The notes below the pieces were generated by a model. That model had not been told where the DNA came from. It ran no database searches and saw only the letters and a list, made by a program, of their open reading frames with translations. This document shows positions 1 to 9,667 of a stretch of DNA of 64,000 nucleotides, in pieces (within the stretch, counting starts at the first letter, position 1; each line of letters opens with the position of its first letter). The DNA lies in NCBI GenBank assembly GCA_021648845.1, contig JAKJHY010000004.1:1-64000 (forward strand), written 5' to 3'. Source of the stretch: Mycobacterium sp. MBM. Its GTDB lineage: Bacteria > Actinomycetota > Actinomycetes > Mycobacteriales > Mycobacteriaceae. Position numbers and translations under genes: made by a program.

Positions 1-612
1 GTGGATGCGTTCATGAGCCTGATCGAGGCCGGCTGGGATGCCGAGGTGGCGGCGCGTCCGCACGGTGCGCGCACCACGGTGGTCATGCACCTCGACCTCG
101 AGCAGCGGGTGGCCGCGCTGCACCTGGGTCCGGCCCTGCCGGAGGCGGATCGCCGGTTTCTGCTCTGCGATGCGACCTGTGAGGTGTGGTTTGAGCGCCA
201 CGGGCGTCCGATCGGGGCCGGACGTAGCACCCGGACGGTGGGGCGGCGGTTGCGGCGGGCGTTGGAGCACCGCGACCGCACGTGTGTGGTGCCCGGGTGC
301 GGGGCCACCCGGGGTTTGCACGCGCATCATTTGGTGCATTGGGAGGACGGCGGGCCCACCGAACTGTGGAACCTGGTGTTGCTCTGCCCATTTCACCACC
401 GGATGCATCACCGGGGCGGGATCACCCTCGCCGGGCCCGCCGAGCAGCTCAAAGTCTTCGACAGTGGCGGCGCGGAGCTGACCGGGGGATCGCTGGCCCG
501 ACCACCCACCACCGCCCCACCCGATGTGCCGCCGTGTCCCGGCCCGAAAGGCGAACGCGCCCAATGGTGGTGGTACACCCCCTACCAGCCACCACCGTCA
601 TCGGTGAACTAG
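1..612 (+). CDS. HNH endonuclease / DUF222 family protein, 5' end cut by window
   Basis: This is the C-terminal part of a 13E12-type protein (DUF222 followed by an HNH nuclease domain), a family present in many copies in mycobacteria and often linked to REP13E12 elements. The reading frame is open from the first base, so the start lies outside the window. Family members are usually 400-500 aa and 203 codons are visible. The HNH core is seen as CVVPGCGATRGLHAHHLVHW, then a GGPTELWNLVLLC stretch and a final HHRMHH, which supplies the two Cys pairs and the His residues of a zinc-bound HNH fold. A proline-rich tail follows. The cellular role of this family is not established and nuclease activity is inferred from the motif only. 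No inverted repeats or transposase are visible on this side. Confidence 0.85.
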   Translation: MDAFMSLIEAGWDAEVAARPHGARTTVVMHLDLEQRVAALHLGPALPEADRRFLLCDATCEVWFERHGRPIGAGRSTRTVGRRLRRALEHRDRTCVVPGCGATRGLHAHHLVHWEDGGPTELWNLVLLCPFHHRMHHRGGITLAGPAEQLKVFDSGGAELTGGSLARPPTTAPPDVPPCPGPKGERAQWWWYTPYQPPPSSVN

Positions 613-655
613 ACGAGCGCGTTCGGCCGGGCCGCAGCCGGGGTACCCACCACGC

Positions 656-1051
656 ATGTGGACAGCGAGCCGGGACGTCGATGCGCCCGCGGACACGGTA
701 TGGCAGCTGCTGACCGACCTCGATGCCTGGCCGCGCTGGGGCCTCACGGTCACCAAGGCCGAACTCGACGGCACCGCGCTGCTGCTCGGCGCGACCGGAC
801 GAGTATGTACCCCCGTCGGCGTACCGCTACCGTTCGTGATCTCGGAGTTCGATCCCGGCCGGACCTAGGGCTGGGACGTCGCCGGTGTGCCGGCGACCCG
901 GCACGGCGTGCACCCCCGCGGCAATGGGTGCCGGGTCTGGATGAGCGCTCCGATATGGGCGCCCGCATATCTGCCCGTGCTGCAGATCGCGGTGCGGCGG
1001 ATCGCCGATATGGCGGGCCGCCCACCGGGCAACACGCCACCACGCCCATGA
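656..1051 (+). pseudogene. SRPBCC (polyketide cyclase/START-like) protein interrupted by an amber codon
   Basis: Translation from ATG 656 gives a typical SRPBCC N-terminus (DVDAPADTVWQLLTDLDAWPRW) and stops after 70 codons at TAG 866-868. The same frame stays open after the stop for another 60 codons to TGA 1049-1051, and that part still looks like the family's C-terminal half (GWDVAGVPATRHGV, then a hydrophobic helix ending RRIADMAG). One base change, such as TGG to TAG in a Trp codon, would explain the break. The intact length would be about 131 aa, which is normal for small members that bind hydrophobic ligands. Alternatives are a sequencing error or readthrough. It lies alone between the HNH gene and the diguanylate cyclase. 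Confidence 0.7.
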
Positions 1052-1135
1052 GCTGACATCAGTTTGCGCGATGACGTCCGCAAACAGTCTTCCGGGCGCA
1101 TCCTTATTGACGTACTAGGCAAGAACGGTGAACCG

Positions 1136-3700
1136 ATGGCTCAAAGCGTGGGTGCGGCGGCGTACTTTGTGGCATTTCCACTCGTCTACGCGCTGTCGGT
1201 GATCGCCGGTCGGGCAACGCGCCTCGCCGGCGGCGAGGTCTCGCTGATCTGGCCGGCGGCGGCAGTCGGCGTCATCTGGATGCTCGCGACATCCACGCGC
1301 AGCACCCGGGAGCGTGTCGCACACGTCATTCTGCTCGGGCTGGTCGCCTACGCGACGAACCTCACCACCGGTGCGGCGCACACACTCAGCGCCTGGTTTG
1401 CCCTCGTCAACGTGGTGCTGTCGCTGGTGACGGTCGCAGTGCTGAGCTACCGCCGCGGCCAGGTCGCGCTTCGTGACCCCGCCGACCTGGCCCGCCTTGT
1501 CGCCGCGGTGGCCATCGGAACCTGCAGCGCGGCCGTCCTGGCCACCGCCTACTTCGTGGTGGTCATGGACACCGACATCGGGGAGACCTTCGCACTGTTT
1601 GCCGTCCGCAACGGTGTCACCGCACTGCTCGGCGTGTCGATCTGGCTGCGTTTTCGCGATGTGACCTGGAAGCGCCCGAACATCACGCTCCGCGACGTGC
1701 TCGAGGCGCTGTTGGTCACCGTCGGCGTCGTCTTCGTGTTCGTCTGGACCTTCTGGCTGAGCCACGGCATACCGATGGCGTTCGTCGCGCTGGTCCCGGC
1801 CATCTGGTTGACACTGCGCTACAGCACCACTGTCAACACGGTGTTCCTCACCGTGGCCGGCGCCTGGATCATGTACGCGACCTTGGCAGGCAGGGGACCG
1901 CTGATCGTCCCCGACGTGCAGATCCGTGCCCTGCTGGCCCAGGCGATGGTCGGCAGCCTGACACTGATCGTGCTGACGCTGTCGGTGTACCGGGACTCCC
2001 GCACCCGCCTGATCAGACAACTGAAACAGGCCCGCGACCGCGCGGACCGCGACTCCGAACTGCTCGGCGCCGTGCTCGACAGCATCCACGACAGCGTGGT
2101 CGTCATCGACACAACCGGAGCGGTGATCCTGCAGAACGCCCGGTCGGCGAGATCGGGGCTGGTCGACGATGTCGTGGCAGCGTCGGTCGACCGCACGCCG
2201 GACGGACCGAGCACCGGCCACGAGCCCCGAGACATCGTCATCGAAGCCGAGGACGACCGCGTCATCGAACTGGCCACGGCCCCGCTGGCGCATCCTGCCG
2301 CCCTCGATGTCCTGGCATTCCGCGATGTCACCGAACAGCGACAGAATGCGCGGGCGCTGCGGGAAGCGCGTGATCTGTTCGCCGGCGTCCTGCAAGCCGC
2401 ATCCGAGCAGGCGATCATCGGCACCGACCCCGACGGCCGCATCACGGTCTTCAACCATGGCGCGGAGCGTCTCCTGGGGTGGTCGCAGGGCGAGATGCTC
2501 GGCCGCACACCGATGGTCTTGCACCACGGTCCCGAGGTATCCGCGCGCGCAGCCGAGCTGGGGATACCCGAGGGTTTAGCGGTGTTCGTCCACAACGTGA
2601 GGCCCGGCAACGCCGAGGTTCGCGAGTGGACATACGTGCGCCGCGACGGGAGCCATGTGTCGGTAAGCCTGGCGGTATCGCAGATGACCGACGAGGACGG
2701 ACACTGCGCCGGCTATATCGGCGTCGCCTCGGATATCACCGAACGCAAGGCCGCAGAACAGGCCTTGGCCGAGAGTGAGGAACGGTTCCGGTTGGCCTTC
2801 GACACCGCCCCGATGGGCATGTTCATGTTCGCGCTCGAGCCGCCATGGCGGGGGCGGATCACCCGATGCAATCGGGCCATGGCGGAACTGCTCGGGCGGC
2901 CGGCCGCGGACCTGCTGGGCATGAACGTGACCGACCTCGGCGCCCCACCGGGATGCACCGACCCGCGCGGTCTGGGGCACCTGGTGGACCTGCAGCACGA
3001 GCGGTCCTCGGTCACCGAGACGTCGTTCACGCGAGCAGACGGTGCCATGGTGTGGGGTGCGGTATCGGCCTCGATCGTGGCCCCGCCCGGCTCGGATCCC
3101 TACGGCATCTGCCTGGTCGAGGATGTCACCGCCCGCAAGCGGGTGGAAGCCGAACTGCAGCACCTCGCCTCCCACGATCCGTTGACCGGGCTGGCCAACC
3201 GGGCGCTGTTCACCGAACGGGTCGAACAGGCCATAGCCGGGGCGGCAGGCGGCGGCTCCGCCCTGCTGGGCCTGATCTTCCTCGATCTCGACGGCTTCAA
3301 GGCTGTCAACGACACCTGGGGGCACTCCGAGGGTGATCTGTTACTCGCGGGGGTGGCCGAGCGGATCCAGGCCGCGGTTCGATCGACGGACACCGCAGCC
3401 CGGCTGGGCGGCGACGAGTTCGCGGTGCTCTGCCCGCAGATCGGCAGCATCGCGCAGCTGCAGGCCCTCGCGGAACGGTTACGGGTGCAACTGCAGGGAC
3501 CCGTCGTCCTGTCGGACGGCGAGATCTACCAGCACCTCTCGGTGAGTGCCGGCGTGGTCACCTGGCGGCCCGGTGTCACGGCCGCTGCCCTCCTGCACCA
3601 CGCGGACCGGGCGATGTACCACGCCAAAGGGCTCGGCAAGAACCGCATCAGCGTGCGAGACGTCATGGCCGAAACGGTGAGACCTTCTGCGCACCAGTAG
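1136..3700 (+). CDS. Membrane-anchored PAS-GGDEF diguanylate cyclase
   Basis: This predicted enzyme makes cyclic di-GMP from two GTP. ATG 1136 is chosen because the TTG at 1064 adds 24 polar residues before the first membrane helix. The product is 854 aa. The N-terminal 300 or so residues form about eight hydrophobic segments resembling a MASE1-type sensor. A helical linker and two or three PAS regions follow (roughly 310-420, 425-540 and 560-670, with ITERKAAEQALAESEERFR as a typical PAS junction). The GGDEF domain is at about 680-850. The catalytic GGDEF at 758-762 is intact. An RSTD at 749-752, exactly five residues before it, fits the product-inhibition I-site, so the enzyme should be active and feedback controlled. 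There is no EAL domain. The gene stands alone, head to tail with ilvD on the other strand. Confidence 0.9.
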   Translation: MAQSVGAAAYFVAFPLVYALSVIAGRATRLAGGEVSLIWPAAAVGVIWMLATSTRSTRERVAHVILLGLVAYATNLTTGAAHTLSAWFALVNVVLSLVTVAVLSYRRGQVALRDPADLARLVAAVAIGTCSAAVLATAYFVVVMDTDIGETFALFAVRNGVTALLGVSIWLRFRDVTWKRPNITLRDVLEALLVTVGVVFVFVWTFWLSHGIPMAFVALVPAIWLTLRYSTTVNTVFLTVAGAWIMYATLAGRGPLIVPDVQIRALLAQAMVGSLTLIVLTLSVYRDSRTRLIRQLKQARDRADRDSELLGAVLDSIHDSVVVIDTTGAVILQNARSARSGLVDDVVAASVDRTPDGPSTGHEPRDIVIEAEDDRVIELATAPLAHPAALDVLAFRDVTEQRQNARALREARDLFAGVLQAASEQAIIGTDPDGRITVFNHGAERLLGWSQGEMLGRTPMVLHHGPEVSARAAELGIPEGLAVFVHNVRPGNAEVREWTYVRRDGSHVSVSLAVSQMTDEDGHCAGYIGVASDITERKAAEQALAESEERFRLAFDTAPMGMFMFALEPPWRGRITRCNRAMAELLGRPAADLLGMNVTDLGAPPGCTDPRGLGHLVDLQHERSSVTETSFTRADGAMVWGAVSASIVAPPGSDPYGICLVEDVTARKRVEAELQHLASHDPLTGLANRALFTERVEQAIAGAAGGGSALLGLIFLDLDGFKAVNDTWGHSEGDLLLAGVAERIQAAVRSTDTAARLGGDEFAVLCPQIGSIAQLQALAERLRVQLQGPVVLSDGEIYQHLSVSAGVVTWRPGVTAAALLHHADRAMYHAKGLGKNRISVRDVMAETVRPSAHQ

Positions 3701-3735
3701 GTTCGACCGCGGGGGAGGGTCCGGCGGGTACGGTC

Positions 3736-5460
3736 TCAGCTGCACACCGCGCCGACGGCCGCCGAACCCACCAATTTCGTGTACTTGGCCAGCACGCCGC
3801 TCGTGTAGACCGGGGGCAGCGGTTCGAAACCGTCCTTGCGGGAGGCGAACTCGGCGTCGTCGACCAGAATGTCCAGCGTGCCGTTGGCGACGTCCAGGCG
3901 GATCCGGTCCCCGTCACGCACGAAGGCGATCGGTCCGCCGTCCACCGCCTCGGGGGCGATGTGCCCGACGCACAGTCCGGTGGTGCCGCCGGAGAACCGG
4001 CCGTCGGTCATCAACAGCACATCCTTGCCCAGGCCCGCGCCCTTGATGGCGCCGGTGATCGCCAGCATCTCGCGCATACCCGGGCCGCCCTTGGGCCCCT
4101 CGTAACGGATGACGACGACGTCGCCGTGGGTGATGGTGCCGTCCTCGAGCGCATCCAGTGCCGCCCGCTCACGCTCGAAAACCCTTGCGGTGCCCTCGAA
4201 CACATCGGAGTCGAAGCCCGCCGACTTCACCACCGCGCCCTCGGGCGCCAGCGAACCATGCAGGATGGTGATGCCGCCGGTGGGATGGATCGGGTTGCTC
4301 ATCGCCCGCAGTACCTTGCCGTCCGGGTCCGGCGGCTCGATGTGGGCCAGGTTCTCGGCCATCGTCTCACCGGTGACGGTCAGGCAGTCCCCGTGCAGCA
4401 ATCCGGCGTCCAGCAGCGCGCGCATCACGACCGGCACCCCGCCGATCTCGTCGACATGCTTCATCACGTAGGCGCCGAACGGTTTCACGTCGGCCAGGTG
4501 CGGAACCCGCTGCCCCACCCGGGTGAAATCCGCCAGCGTCAGCTCGACACCGGCCTCCCAGGCGATGGCCAGCAGGTGCAAGACCGCGTTGGTGGACCCG
4601 CCGAACGCCATCACCACGGCGATGGCGTTCTCGAAGGCCTCCTTGGTGAGGATGTCGCGGGTGGTGATGCCGCGACGCAGCAGTTCCACCACCGCCTCCC
4701 CGGAGCGGCGCGCGTACTCGTCGCGGCGCTTGTCGATGGCGACCGGAGATGCGCTGCCCGGCAACGACATACCCAGCGCCTCGGCGGCCGAGGCCATCGT
4801 GTTGGCGGTGTACATGCCGCCGCAGGCGCCCTCCCCCGGACAGATGGCCCGCTCGATGATGTCGACGTCTTCGCGCGACATCAGCCCGCGCGCGCACGCA
4901 CCGACCGCCTCGAAAGCGTCGATGATGGTGACTTCCTTCTCGCTGCCGTCGGTGAGCTTCGCGACCCCCGGCATGATCGAGCCGTTGTACAGGAAGACGC
5001 TGGCCAGGTTGAGCCGGGCCGCCGCCATCAGCATCCCGGGGATCGACTTGTCGCAGCCGGCCAGCAACACCGAGCCGTCGAGGCGCTCGGCCTGCATGAC
5101 GGTCTCCACGCTGTCGGCGATGACCTCCCGGGAGACCAGCGAGAAGTGCATTCCCTCGTGGCCCATGGAGATGCCATCGGACACCGAGATGGTGCCGAAT
5201 TCCAGCGGGTAGCCGCCGCCGGTGTGCACGCCGGCCTTGACGGATTGGGCCAGGCGCTGCAGCGACATATTGCACGGGGTGATCTCGTTCCACGACGAGC
5301 CGACGCCGATCTGCGGTTTGGCCCAGTCGTCATCGCCCATACCGACGGCGCGCAGCATGCCGCGGGCGGCGGTCTTCTCCAGGCCGTCGGTGACATCGCG
5401 GCTGCGGGGTTTGATGTCGATATCGGCCGCGGCGGGAAGAGAATCAGGAGCTGAGGGCAT
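3736..5460 (-). CDS. ilvD: Dihydroxy-acid dehydratase
   Basis: This is the third common enzyme of valine, leucine and isoleucine synthesis, dehydrating 2,3-dihydroxy acids to 2-keto acids in the cytosol. The 574-aa product matches the length and sequence of mycobacterial IlvD (Rv0189c). Fe-S ligand cysteines are visible in PCN (C63), GCDKS (C136) and GACGGMY (C213), and the family block PIHPTGG is present. ATG 5460 is preferred over the in-frame ATG at 5502 because family similarity begins with MPSAPDS. There is no Shine-Dalgarno sequence, but a CATACT hexamer lies 7 nt upstream of the ATG, so a leaderless transcript is likely. It is divergent from the DUF305-ricR operon, the same neighbourhood as in M. 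tuberculosis. Confidence 0.97.
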   Translation of the reverse strand: MPSAPDSLPAAADIDIKPRSRDVTDGLEKTAARGMLRAVGMGDDDWAKPQIGVGSSWNEITPCNMSLQRLAQSVKAGVHTGGGYPLEFGTISVSDGISMGHEGMHFSLVSREVIADSVETVMQAERLDGSVLLAGCDKSIPGMLMAAARLNLASVFLYNGSIMPGVAKLTDGSEKEVTIIDAFEAVGACARGLMSREDVDIIERAICPGEGACGGMYTANTMASAAEALGMSLPGSASPVAIDKRRDEYARRSGEAVVELLRRGITTRDILTKEAFENAIAVVMAFGGSTNAVLHLLAIAWEAGVELTLADFTRVGQRVPHLADVKPFGAYVMKHVDEIGGVPVVMRALLDAGLLHGDCLTVTGETMAENLAHIEPPDPDGKVLRAMSNPIHPTGGITILHGSLAPEGAVVKSAGFDSDVFEGTARVFERERAALDALEDGTITHGDVVVIRYEGPKGGPGMREMLAITGAIKGAGLGKDVLLMTDGRFSGGTTGLCVGHIAPEAVDGGPIAFVRDGDRIRLDVANGTLDILVDDAEFASRKDGFEPLPPVYTSGVLAKYTKLVGSAAVGAVCS

Positions 5461-5505
5461 GAAAGCAAGTATGCATTCGGTCTCGTTGCCGACCCAAAAC
5501 AAATT

Positions 5506-5530
5506 ACCGATACCCCTCTGGGGTACCGGT
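5506..5530 (+). promoter_or_regulatory. Probable RicR (CsoR-family) copper operator
   Basis: The core TACCCCTCTGGGGTA (5511-5525) is a perfect inverted repeat with a 3-nt centre. It is extended by ACCGA and CCGGT on the two sides with one mismatch. It fits the TACCC-N5-GGGTA form known for mycobacterial RicR operators. It ends on the first base of the proposed -10 element, so a bound repressor would block the promoter of the operon that encodes the RicR homologue itself. Confidence 0.75.
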
Positions 5531-5535
5531 AGCCT
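5530..5535 (+). promoter_or_regulatory. -10 element of a leaderless promoter (DUF305-ricR operon)
   Basis: TAGCCT fits the mycobacterial TANNNT -10 form and ends 6 nt before the ATG at 5542. No Shine-Dalgarno sequence is present, so the transcript probably starts at the ATG. Confidence 0.55.
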
Positions 5536-5541
5536 GGCTGC

Positions 5542-6129
5542 ATGAGCCGAACGGGATTACTGGCAACGCTGGCCGTTGCCGCGCTGATCTCGGGCTGCGG
5601 CGGTCAGCAATCCCCACCGGCGCACACGTCGAACGCCACGACGTCCGAAAACGCCGCCCTGACCCCCGGCGTCAACGCCGCCGACCGCGCTTTCGCCTAC
5701 GGCCTGCTGGCGCAGCGACCCCAGATCGACCACTTGGTCGCGCTGGCGCGGACCAACTCGGGCAATCCGTCGATGGTGGCGCTGGCCGACACGCTGGCGG
5801 TCAGCGAGCAGCAGCAGAGCGAAACGATCAGCGCGCTGCTGGTGCAGTGGACCGACGGGCAGGAGGGCGGTCAGGGACCGCCCCCGGCGGGGCCGATCCT
5901 GTTCGACCGCGGCGCCGTCGAGCGGCTCGGGTCGCTGCACGGACCGGAGTTCGACACACTGTGGCTTCACGTCATGCTCAACCACCACCAGGCGGTGTTG
6001 ACCATGGCGTCCTCCGAGATCAAGGAGGGTGAGGATGTCAACGCCAAGACACTGGCGCAAGCGATCATCGCCACCCGCTCGGAGGAGATCGTTCACATGC
6101 AGCAGTTGATGGGAGGCGGTCCGCGATGA
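5542..6129 (+). CDS. DUF305 lipoprotein, copper-linked operon
   Basis: This 195-aa secreted lipoprotein has a short hydrophobic signal and a lipobox LISGC with the acylated Cys at residue 19. A DUF305 helical domain follows. The second half carries histidines in the typical arrangement ([13 protein letters not shown] and EIVHMQQLM), a ferritin-like pattern often found beside copper-resistance genes. The biochemical activity is not known; extracytoplasmic copper binding is an inference from the His/Met content and from context. Its stop overlaps the start of the RicR homologue by 4 nt (ATGA), so the two are translated together. The palindrome directly upstream suggests copper induction. Confidence 0.85.
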   Translation: MSRTGLLATLAVAALISGCGGQQSPPAHTSNATTSENAALTPGVNAADRAFAYGLLAQRPQIDHLVALARTNSGNPSMVALADTLAVSEQQQSETISALLVQWTDGQEGGQGPPPAGPILFDRGAVERLGSLHGPEFDTLWLHVMLNHHQAVLTMASSEIKEGEDVNAKTLAQAIIATRSEEIVHMQQLMGGGPR

Positions 6130-6422
6130 GCGACGCAGCAGAGCACGGCTATTCGCCGCAGAAGGAGAACTACGCCAAACGGCTGCGCCGCATCGAGGGA
6201 CAGGTCCGCGGGATCGCCAAGATGATCGATGACGACAAGTACTGCATCGACATCCTCACCCAGATCAGCGCCGTCAACAGCGCGCTGCAATCGGTCGCGC
6301 TGGGGCTGCTCGACGAGCACCTGGGCCACTGCGTCACCCAGGCCGTGGCCGAGGGGGGCGAGCAGGCCGATGCCAAGCTGGCCGAGGCGTCCGCCGCGAT
6401 CGCCCGCCTGGTGCGGTCCTGA
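6126..6422 (+). CDS. ricR: Copper-sensing CsoR-family repressor, RicR-like
   Basis: This 98-aa all-helical repressor belongs to the CsoR/RcnR family. The Cu(I) ligands of CsoR are all present: C40 (KYC), H65 (DEH) and C69 (GHC). The N-terminal YAKRLRRIEGQVRGI helix is the DNA-contacting segment of the family. Copper binding is expected to release DNA. Its position next to ilvD matches Rv0190, the regulated-in-copper repressor RicR of M. tuberculosis. Here it is the second gene of an operon with a DUF305 lipoprotein and lies behind a matching palindrome, which implies autoregulation. A paralogous CsoR cannot be fully excluded, but synteny favours RicR. Confidence 0.88.
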   Translation: MSDAAEHGYSPQKENYAKRLRRIEGQVRGIAKMIDDDKYCIDILTQISAVNSALQSVALGLLDEHLGHCVTQAVAEGGEQADAKLAEASAAIARLVRS

Positions 6423-6595
6423 CGGACTCTCTGAGAGACGTCACAGCTGTAACGAACCGCCGCCGGCTGACGATGAACCCCCAGGTCAGTGGTGTAGGCC
6501 GGACGGCGATGAGGGGTCCGTCCGGTCTCGCCCGCCGATGCCATGTCCAGCTGCTGTGACACACTGGACTGCAAATATGCCTGTGGAGGTGACAG

Positions 6596-7555
6596 ATGTC
6601 GCAGCGGACGAGGAGCAGACTCGCCAGCGCGATCCTGGCGGCCGGATTGGTCGCCGGACTAGGTGTCGGCAGCCCGACTGCCGCAGCAGAACCGCCGGCG
6701 CCGCCGCCGGCGTTCCCCGACCCGTTCGCGCCGCCGCCGGCGGCTGAACCGGATCCGTTCGCGCCGGTGGGGGGCCCCGGCGCGCAGCCCCTGCCGATCC
6801 CGGAGGGCACCCCCGGCGGGCAGAACCCCAACCCGTTCATCGGGATGCCCCCGTTCGTCCCGCCGTCCTTCAACCCGGTCGACGGGTCGATTGCCGGTGC
6901 GGCCAAGCCGATCTACATCAACTTCCAGCGCCCGATCGCCAACCGGCAGATGGCCCAGGATGCCGTGCACATCACCTCGAACCCGCCGGTGCCGGGCCGG
7001 TTCTACTGGGTCACCGACACCCAGCTGCGCTGGCGGCCGCAGGACTTCTGGCCCGCCGGCACCGTGGTCAGCATCGACGCCGCAGGCACCAAGTCGACGT
7101 TCACCGTCCCCGAGCAGCTCGTCGCCACCATCGACGACAACACCAAGACGATGACCGTGGTGCGCAACGGCGAGGTGGAGAAAGAGTTCCCGGTGTCCAT
7201 GGGCAAGGCGGGCAACGACACCAAGAACGGCACCTACTACGTGCTGGAGAAGTTCGCCGACATGGTGATGGACTCCTCCACCTACGGGGTGCCGGTGGAT
7301 TCCGCCGACGGCTACCGGACCAGGGTCAAGGACGCGGTACGCATCGACAACAGCGGCATCTTCGTGCACGGCGCGCCGTGGTCGGTGGCCTCACAGGGTG
7401 AGGAGAACGTCAGTCACGGCTGTATCAACCTCAGTCCGGCCGACGCGAAATGGTTCTTCGACAACTTCGGCAGCGGTGACGCCGTGGTCATCAAGAACAC
7501 CGACGGCGGACTCTACAACCAGCCCGACGGTGCGTCGGACTGGCAGATGTTCTAG
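6596..7555 (+). CDS. L,D-transpeptidase (YkuD domain), Rv0192/LdtMt4-like
   Basis: This periplasmic peptidoglycan cross-linking enzyme would form 3-3 links between diaminopimelate residues. The 319-aa product starts at ATG 6596 after a strong GGAGGTG ribosome site. An N-terminal signal (cleavage near TAAAEPP) is followed by a proline-rich linker of about 70 residues, an Ig-like domain (about 100-165) and a YkuD catalytic domain (about 170-305). The active-site pattern is complete: HGAPW (FVHGAPWS) and SHGCINL with the nucleophile Cys. It follows the copper repressor after a 173-bp gap and has its own ribosome site. Whether it is copper-controlled is not shown by the sequence. Confidence 0.93.
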   Translation: MSQRTRSRLASAILAAGLVAGLGVGSPTAAAEPPAPPPAFPDPFAPPPAAEPDPFAPVGGPGAQPLPIPEGTPGGQNPNPFIGMPPFVPPSFNPVDGSIAGAAKPIYINFQRPIANRQMAQDAVHITSNPPVPGRFYWVTDTQLRWRPQDFWPAGTVVSIDAAGTKSTFTVPEQLVATIDDNTKTMTVVRNGEVEKEFPVSMGKAGNDTKNGTYYVLEKFADMVMDSSTYGVPVDSADGYRTRVKDAVRIDNSGIFVHGAPWSVASQGEENVSHGCINLSPADAKWFFDNFGSGDAVVIKNTDGGLYNQPDGASDWQMF

Positions 7556-7570
7556 CCGCCTCCTGCAACG

Positions 7571-7611
7571 CGAAAATCCCCCGCAACCACCAAGGTTGCG
7601 GGGGATTTTCG
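7571..7611. terminator. Bidirectional intrinsic terminator
   Basis: This is a perfect 18-bp stem (7571-7588 with 7594-7611) with a 5-nt ACCAA loop. The arm ends read CGAAAA and TTTTCG, so both strands have a short U-run at the stem base. It lies between the converging L,D-transpeptidase and zmp1 genes and can serve both. Confidence 0.9.
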
Positions 7612-7619
7612 TCGGGCCC

Positions 7620-9623
7620 TCAGTTCCAGATGCGAACCCGGCGCTCGGGCTCCAGATACAGCGCGTCGTCGGAGCCGACCTCGAATGCGTCGTAGAACGC
7701 GTCGATATTGCGGACGACGCCGTTGCAGCGGAACTCCGGCGGCGAATGCGGGTCGGTGGCCAATCGGCGGATCGCCTCGGCCTCACGGGATTTCGTGCGC
7801 CACACCTGGGCCCAGCCGAACAGCACCCGCTGCACCCCGGTCAGCCCGTCGATCACCGGTGCCCGATCAAACCCCCGGTCGCTGCGCTCCTGCCCGCCGT
7901 CACCCGCCAGCGACAGCTCGTAGGCCAGCAGTGCGATCGACAGCCCGCCCAGATCGCCGATGTTCTCCCCGACGGTGAATGCGCCGTTGACGTGATGGGA
8001 GGCACCCAGGCTGCGCGGGCTGAAGGCTTCGTACTGTTCGATCAAAGCCGTTGTGCGGTGCCCGAACTCGGTGCGGTCGGCATCGGTCCACCAGTCCACC
8101 AGGTTACCGTCGCCGTCGTATTTGGCGCCCTGGTCGTCGAATCCGTGCCCGATCTCGTGGCCGATCACCGCGCCGATACCGCCGTAGTTGGCGGCATCGT
8201 CGGCCTCGGCGTCGAAAAACGGCGGCTGCAGGATGGCCGCCGGAAACACGATCTCGTTCATCCCGGGGTTGTAGTAGGCGTTCACGGTTTGCGGTGTCAT
8301 GAACCACTCGTCACGGTCGACGGGGCCACCGAGCTTGGCCAGGTCGCGGTCGAATTCACAGGCATACCCGCGTTGGTAGTTGCCGTACAGGTCGGTGCGG
8401 TCCACCACCAGCGCCGAGTAGTCGCGCCAGCGCGCCGGATAGCCGATCTTGGGGGTGAACTTGTCCAGCTTGGCCAGCGCCCGCTCCCGGGTCTCCGGCG
8501 TCATCCAGGCCAGGTTGGTGATGCTCACCCGGTAGGCCTCGCGCAGGTTGGCCACCAACTCGTCCATCCGGGTCTTGGCCTCGGGCGGGAAGTGACGCGC
8601 CACGTAGAGCTTGCCGACGGCGTCGCCCATCAGGTTCTCCACCAGGCCGACACCGCGCTTCCAGCGTTCGCGGATCGCCTCGGTACCGCTGAGCGTCTTA
8701 CCGTAGAAGGCGAAGTTCTCGGCCACCAGATCGTCGGTGAGCAGCGAGGCCCGCGAACTGATCACCCGCCAGCTCAGCCACTGCTTCCAGTCCTGCAGCG
8801 ACTCACCGGCCCACAGTGCGGCGAACGCGGTCAGGTAGTCGGGCTGGCGGACCACCACTTCCTCCGGGTCCGCGCCGAGCGCACCGACCCAGCTGGACCA
8901 GTCGAATCCCGGTGCCTCCTCGGCCAATTGGGCGAAGGCACGCAGGTTGTAGGTGAGGTCGGCGTCGCGGCGGCGCACCACATCCCAGTGTGCGGCCGCC
9001 AGCTTGGTCTCCAACGCGACGATGCGCTCGGCGGTGGCGGTGTGATCGCCGTCCCCGTGCACGAGTTGGAGCATCCGGGCGATGTGGGCGGGGTAGGCGG
9101 CCAGGATCTCGGCGTGCGCGGCGTCGCGGTAGTAGGACTCGTCGGGCAGGCCGAGCCCGGACTGCGACATGTGCAGCAGGTAGCGGGTGGAGTCCTTGGA
9201 ATCGGTGTCGACGTAGACGCCGGCGCCACCGCCGATCCCGGTGCGCTGCAGCCGGCCCAGCACCGCTGCCAGCGCGGCACGGTCCGCGGCGTCCGCGACG
9301 GTGGCCAGCTCGGCCAGCAGCGGGGTTATCCCGACCCGGGCGATGGTGTCGGTGTCCATGAAGCTGGCGTACAGGTCACCTATCCGAGCCGCGTCCGGGC
9401 CATCGTCGGATGACGCCGAGGTGATGATGTCGCGCACCTGCTCCTCGGCCCGGTCGGCCAGCGTGCGGAACGCGCCGTCGGTGGCCCGGTCGGCGGGAAT
9501 CTCGTATTCGGCGAGCCAGCGTCCGTTGACATGGCCGAACAGATCGTCCTGCGGACGGACCTCGGAGTCGACGAAGCTCAGATCGATACCGGAACGAATA
9601 TCACTATCCAGAGTCACTCTCAC
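7620..9623 (-). CDS. zmp1: Zinc metallopeptidase M13 (neprilysin family), Zmp1-like
   Basis: This is a 667-aa M13 endopeptidase with the zinc-binding HEIGH at 489-493 and the third ligand Glu in GENIGD near 553. The NAYYNPGMNEIVFPAAI substrate-binding block is present. It has no signal peptide, as in Rv0198c Zmp1 of M. tuberculosis, to which it is closely similar along its length. The start is the GTG at 9623; a second GTG two codons later has a better spaced AGGA. Compared with the remembered Zmp1 sequence there is an extra loop of about ten charged residues (around GGQERSDRGFDR). In M. tuberculosis the protein influences host inflammasome signalling; in an environmental species its role is unknown. 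Confidence 0.93.
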   Translation of the reverse strand: MRVTLDSDIRSGIDLSFVDSEVRPQDDLFGHVNGRWLAEYEIPADRATDGAFRTLADRAEEQVRDIITSASSDDGPDAARIGDLYASFMDTDTIARVGITPLLAELATVADAADRAALAAVLGRLQRTGIGGGAGVYVDTDSKDSTRYLLHMSQSGLGLPDESYYRDAAHAEILAAYPAHIARMLQLVHGDGDHTATAERIVALETKLAAAHWDVVRRRDADLTYNLRAFAQLAEEAPGFDWSSWVGALGADPEEVVVRQPDYLTAFAALWAGESLQDWKQWLSWRVISSRASLLTDDLVAENFAFYGKTLSGTEAIRERWKRGVGLVENLMGDAVGKLYVARHFPPEAKTRMDELVANLREAYRVSITNLAWMTPETRERALAKLDKFTPKIGYPARWRDYSALVVDRTDLYGNYQRGYACEFDRDLAKLGGPVDRDEWFMTPQTVNAYYNPGMNEIVFPAAILQPPFFDAEADDAANYGGIGAVIGHEIGHGFDDQGAKYDGDGNLVDWWTDADRTEFGHRTTALIEQYEAFSPRSLGASHHVNGAFTVGENIGDLGGLSIALLAYELSLAGDGGQERSDRGFDRAPVIDGLTGVQRVLFGWAQVWRTKSREAEAIRRLATDPHSPPEFRCNGVVRNIDAFYDAFEVGSDDALYLEPERRVRIWN

Positions 9624-9654
9624 ATCCTGCCAGAGCGCGCGAGGACGGCACCGG

Positions 9655-9660
9655 TAGCCT
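9655..9660 (+). promoter_or_regulatory. -10 element of a leaderless promoter (omamA)
   Basis: TAGCCT ends 7 nt before ATG 9668 and no ribosome site is present. It is identical to the -10 proposed for the DUF305-ricR operon. Confidence 0.5.
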
Positions 9661-9667
9661 CACGGCC

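Noticed and set aside
1..612. HNH/DUF222 gene as evidence of a mobile element boundary
   Set aside because: The family is common in mycobacteria and no repeat ends, integrase or att-like duplication is visible here.
7398..9413. 671-codon open frame antisense to zmp1
   Set aside because: It is a high-GC mirror of a clearly conserved M13 gene; its product is Arg/Gly/His-rich with no motif.
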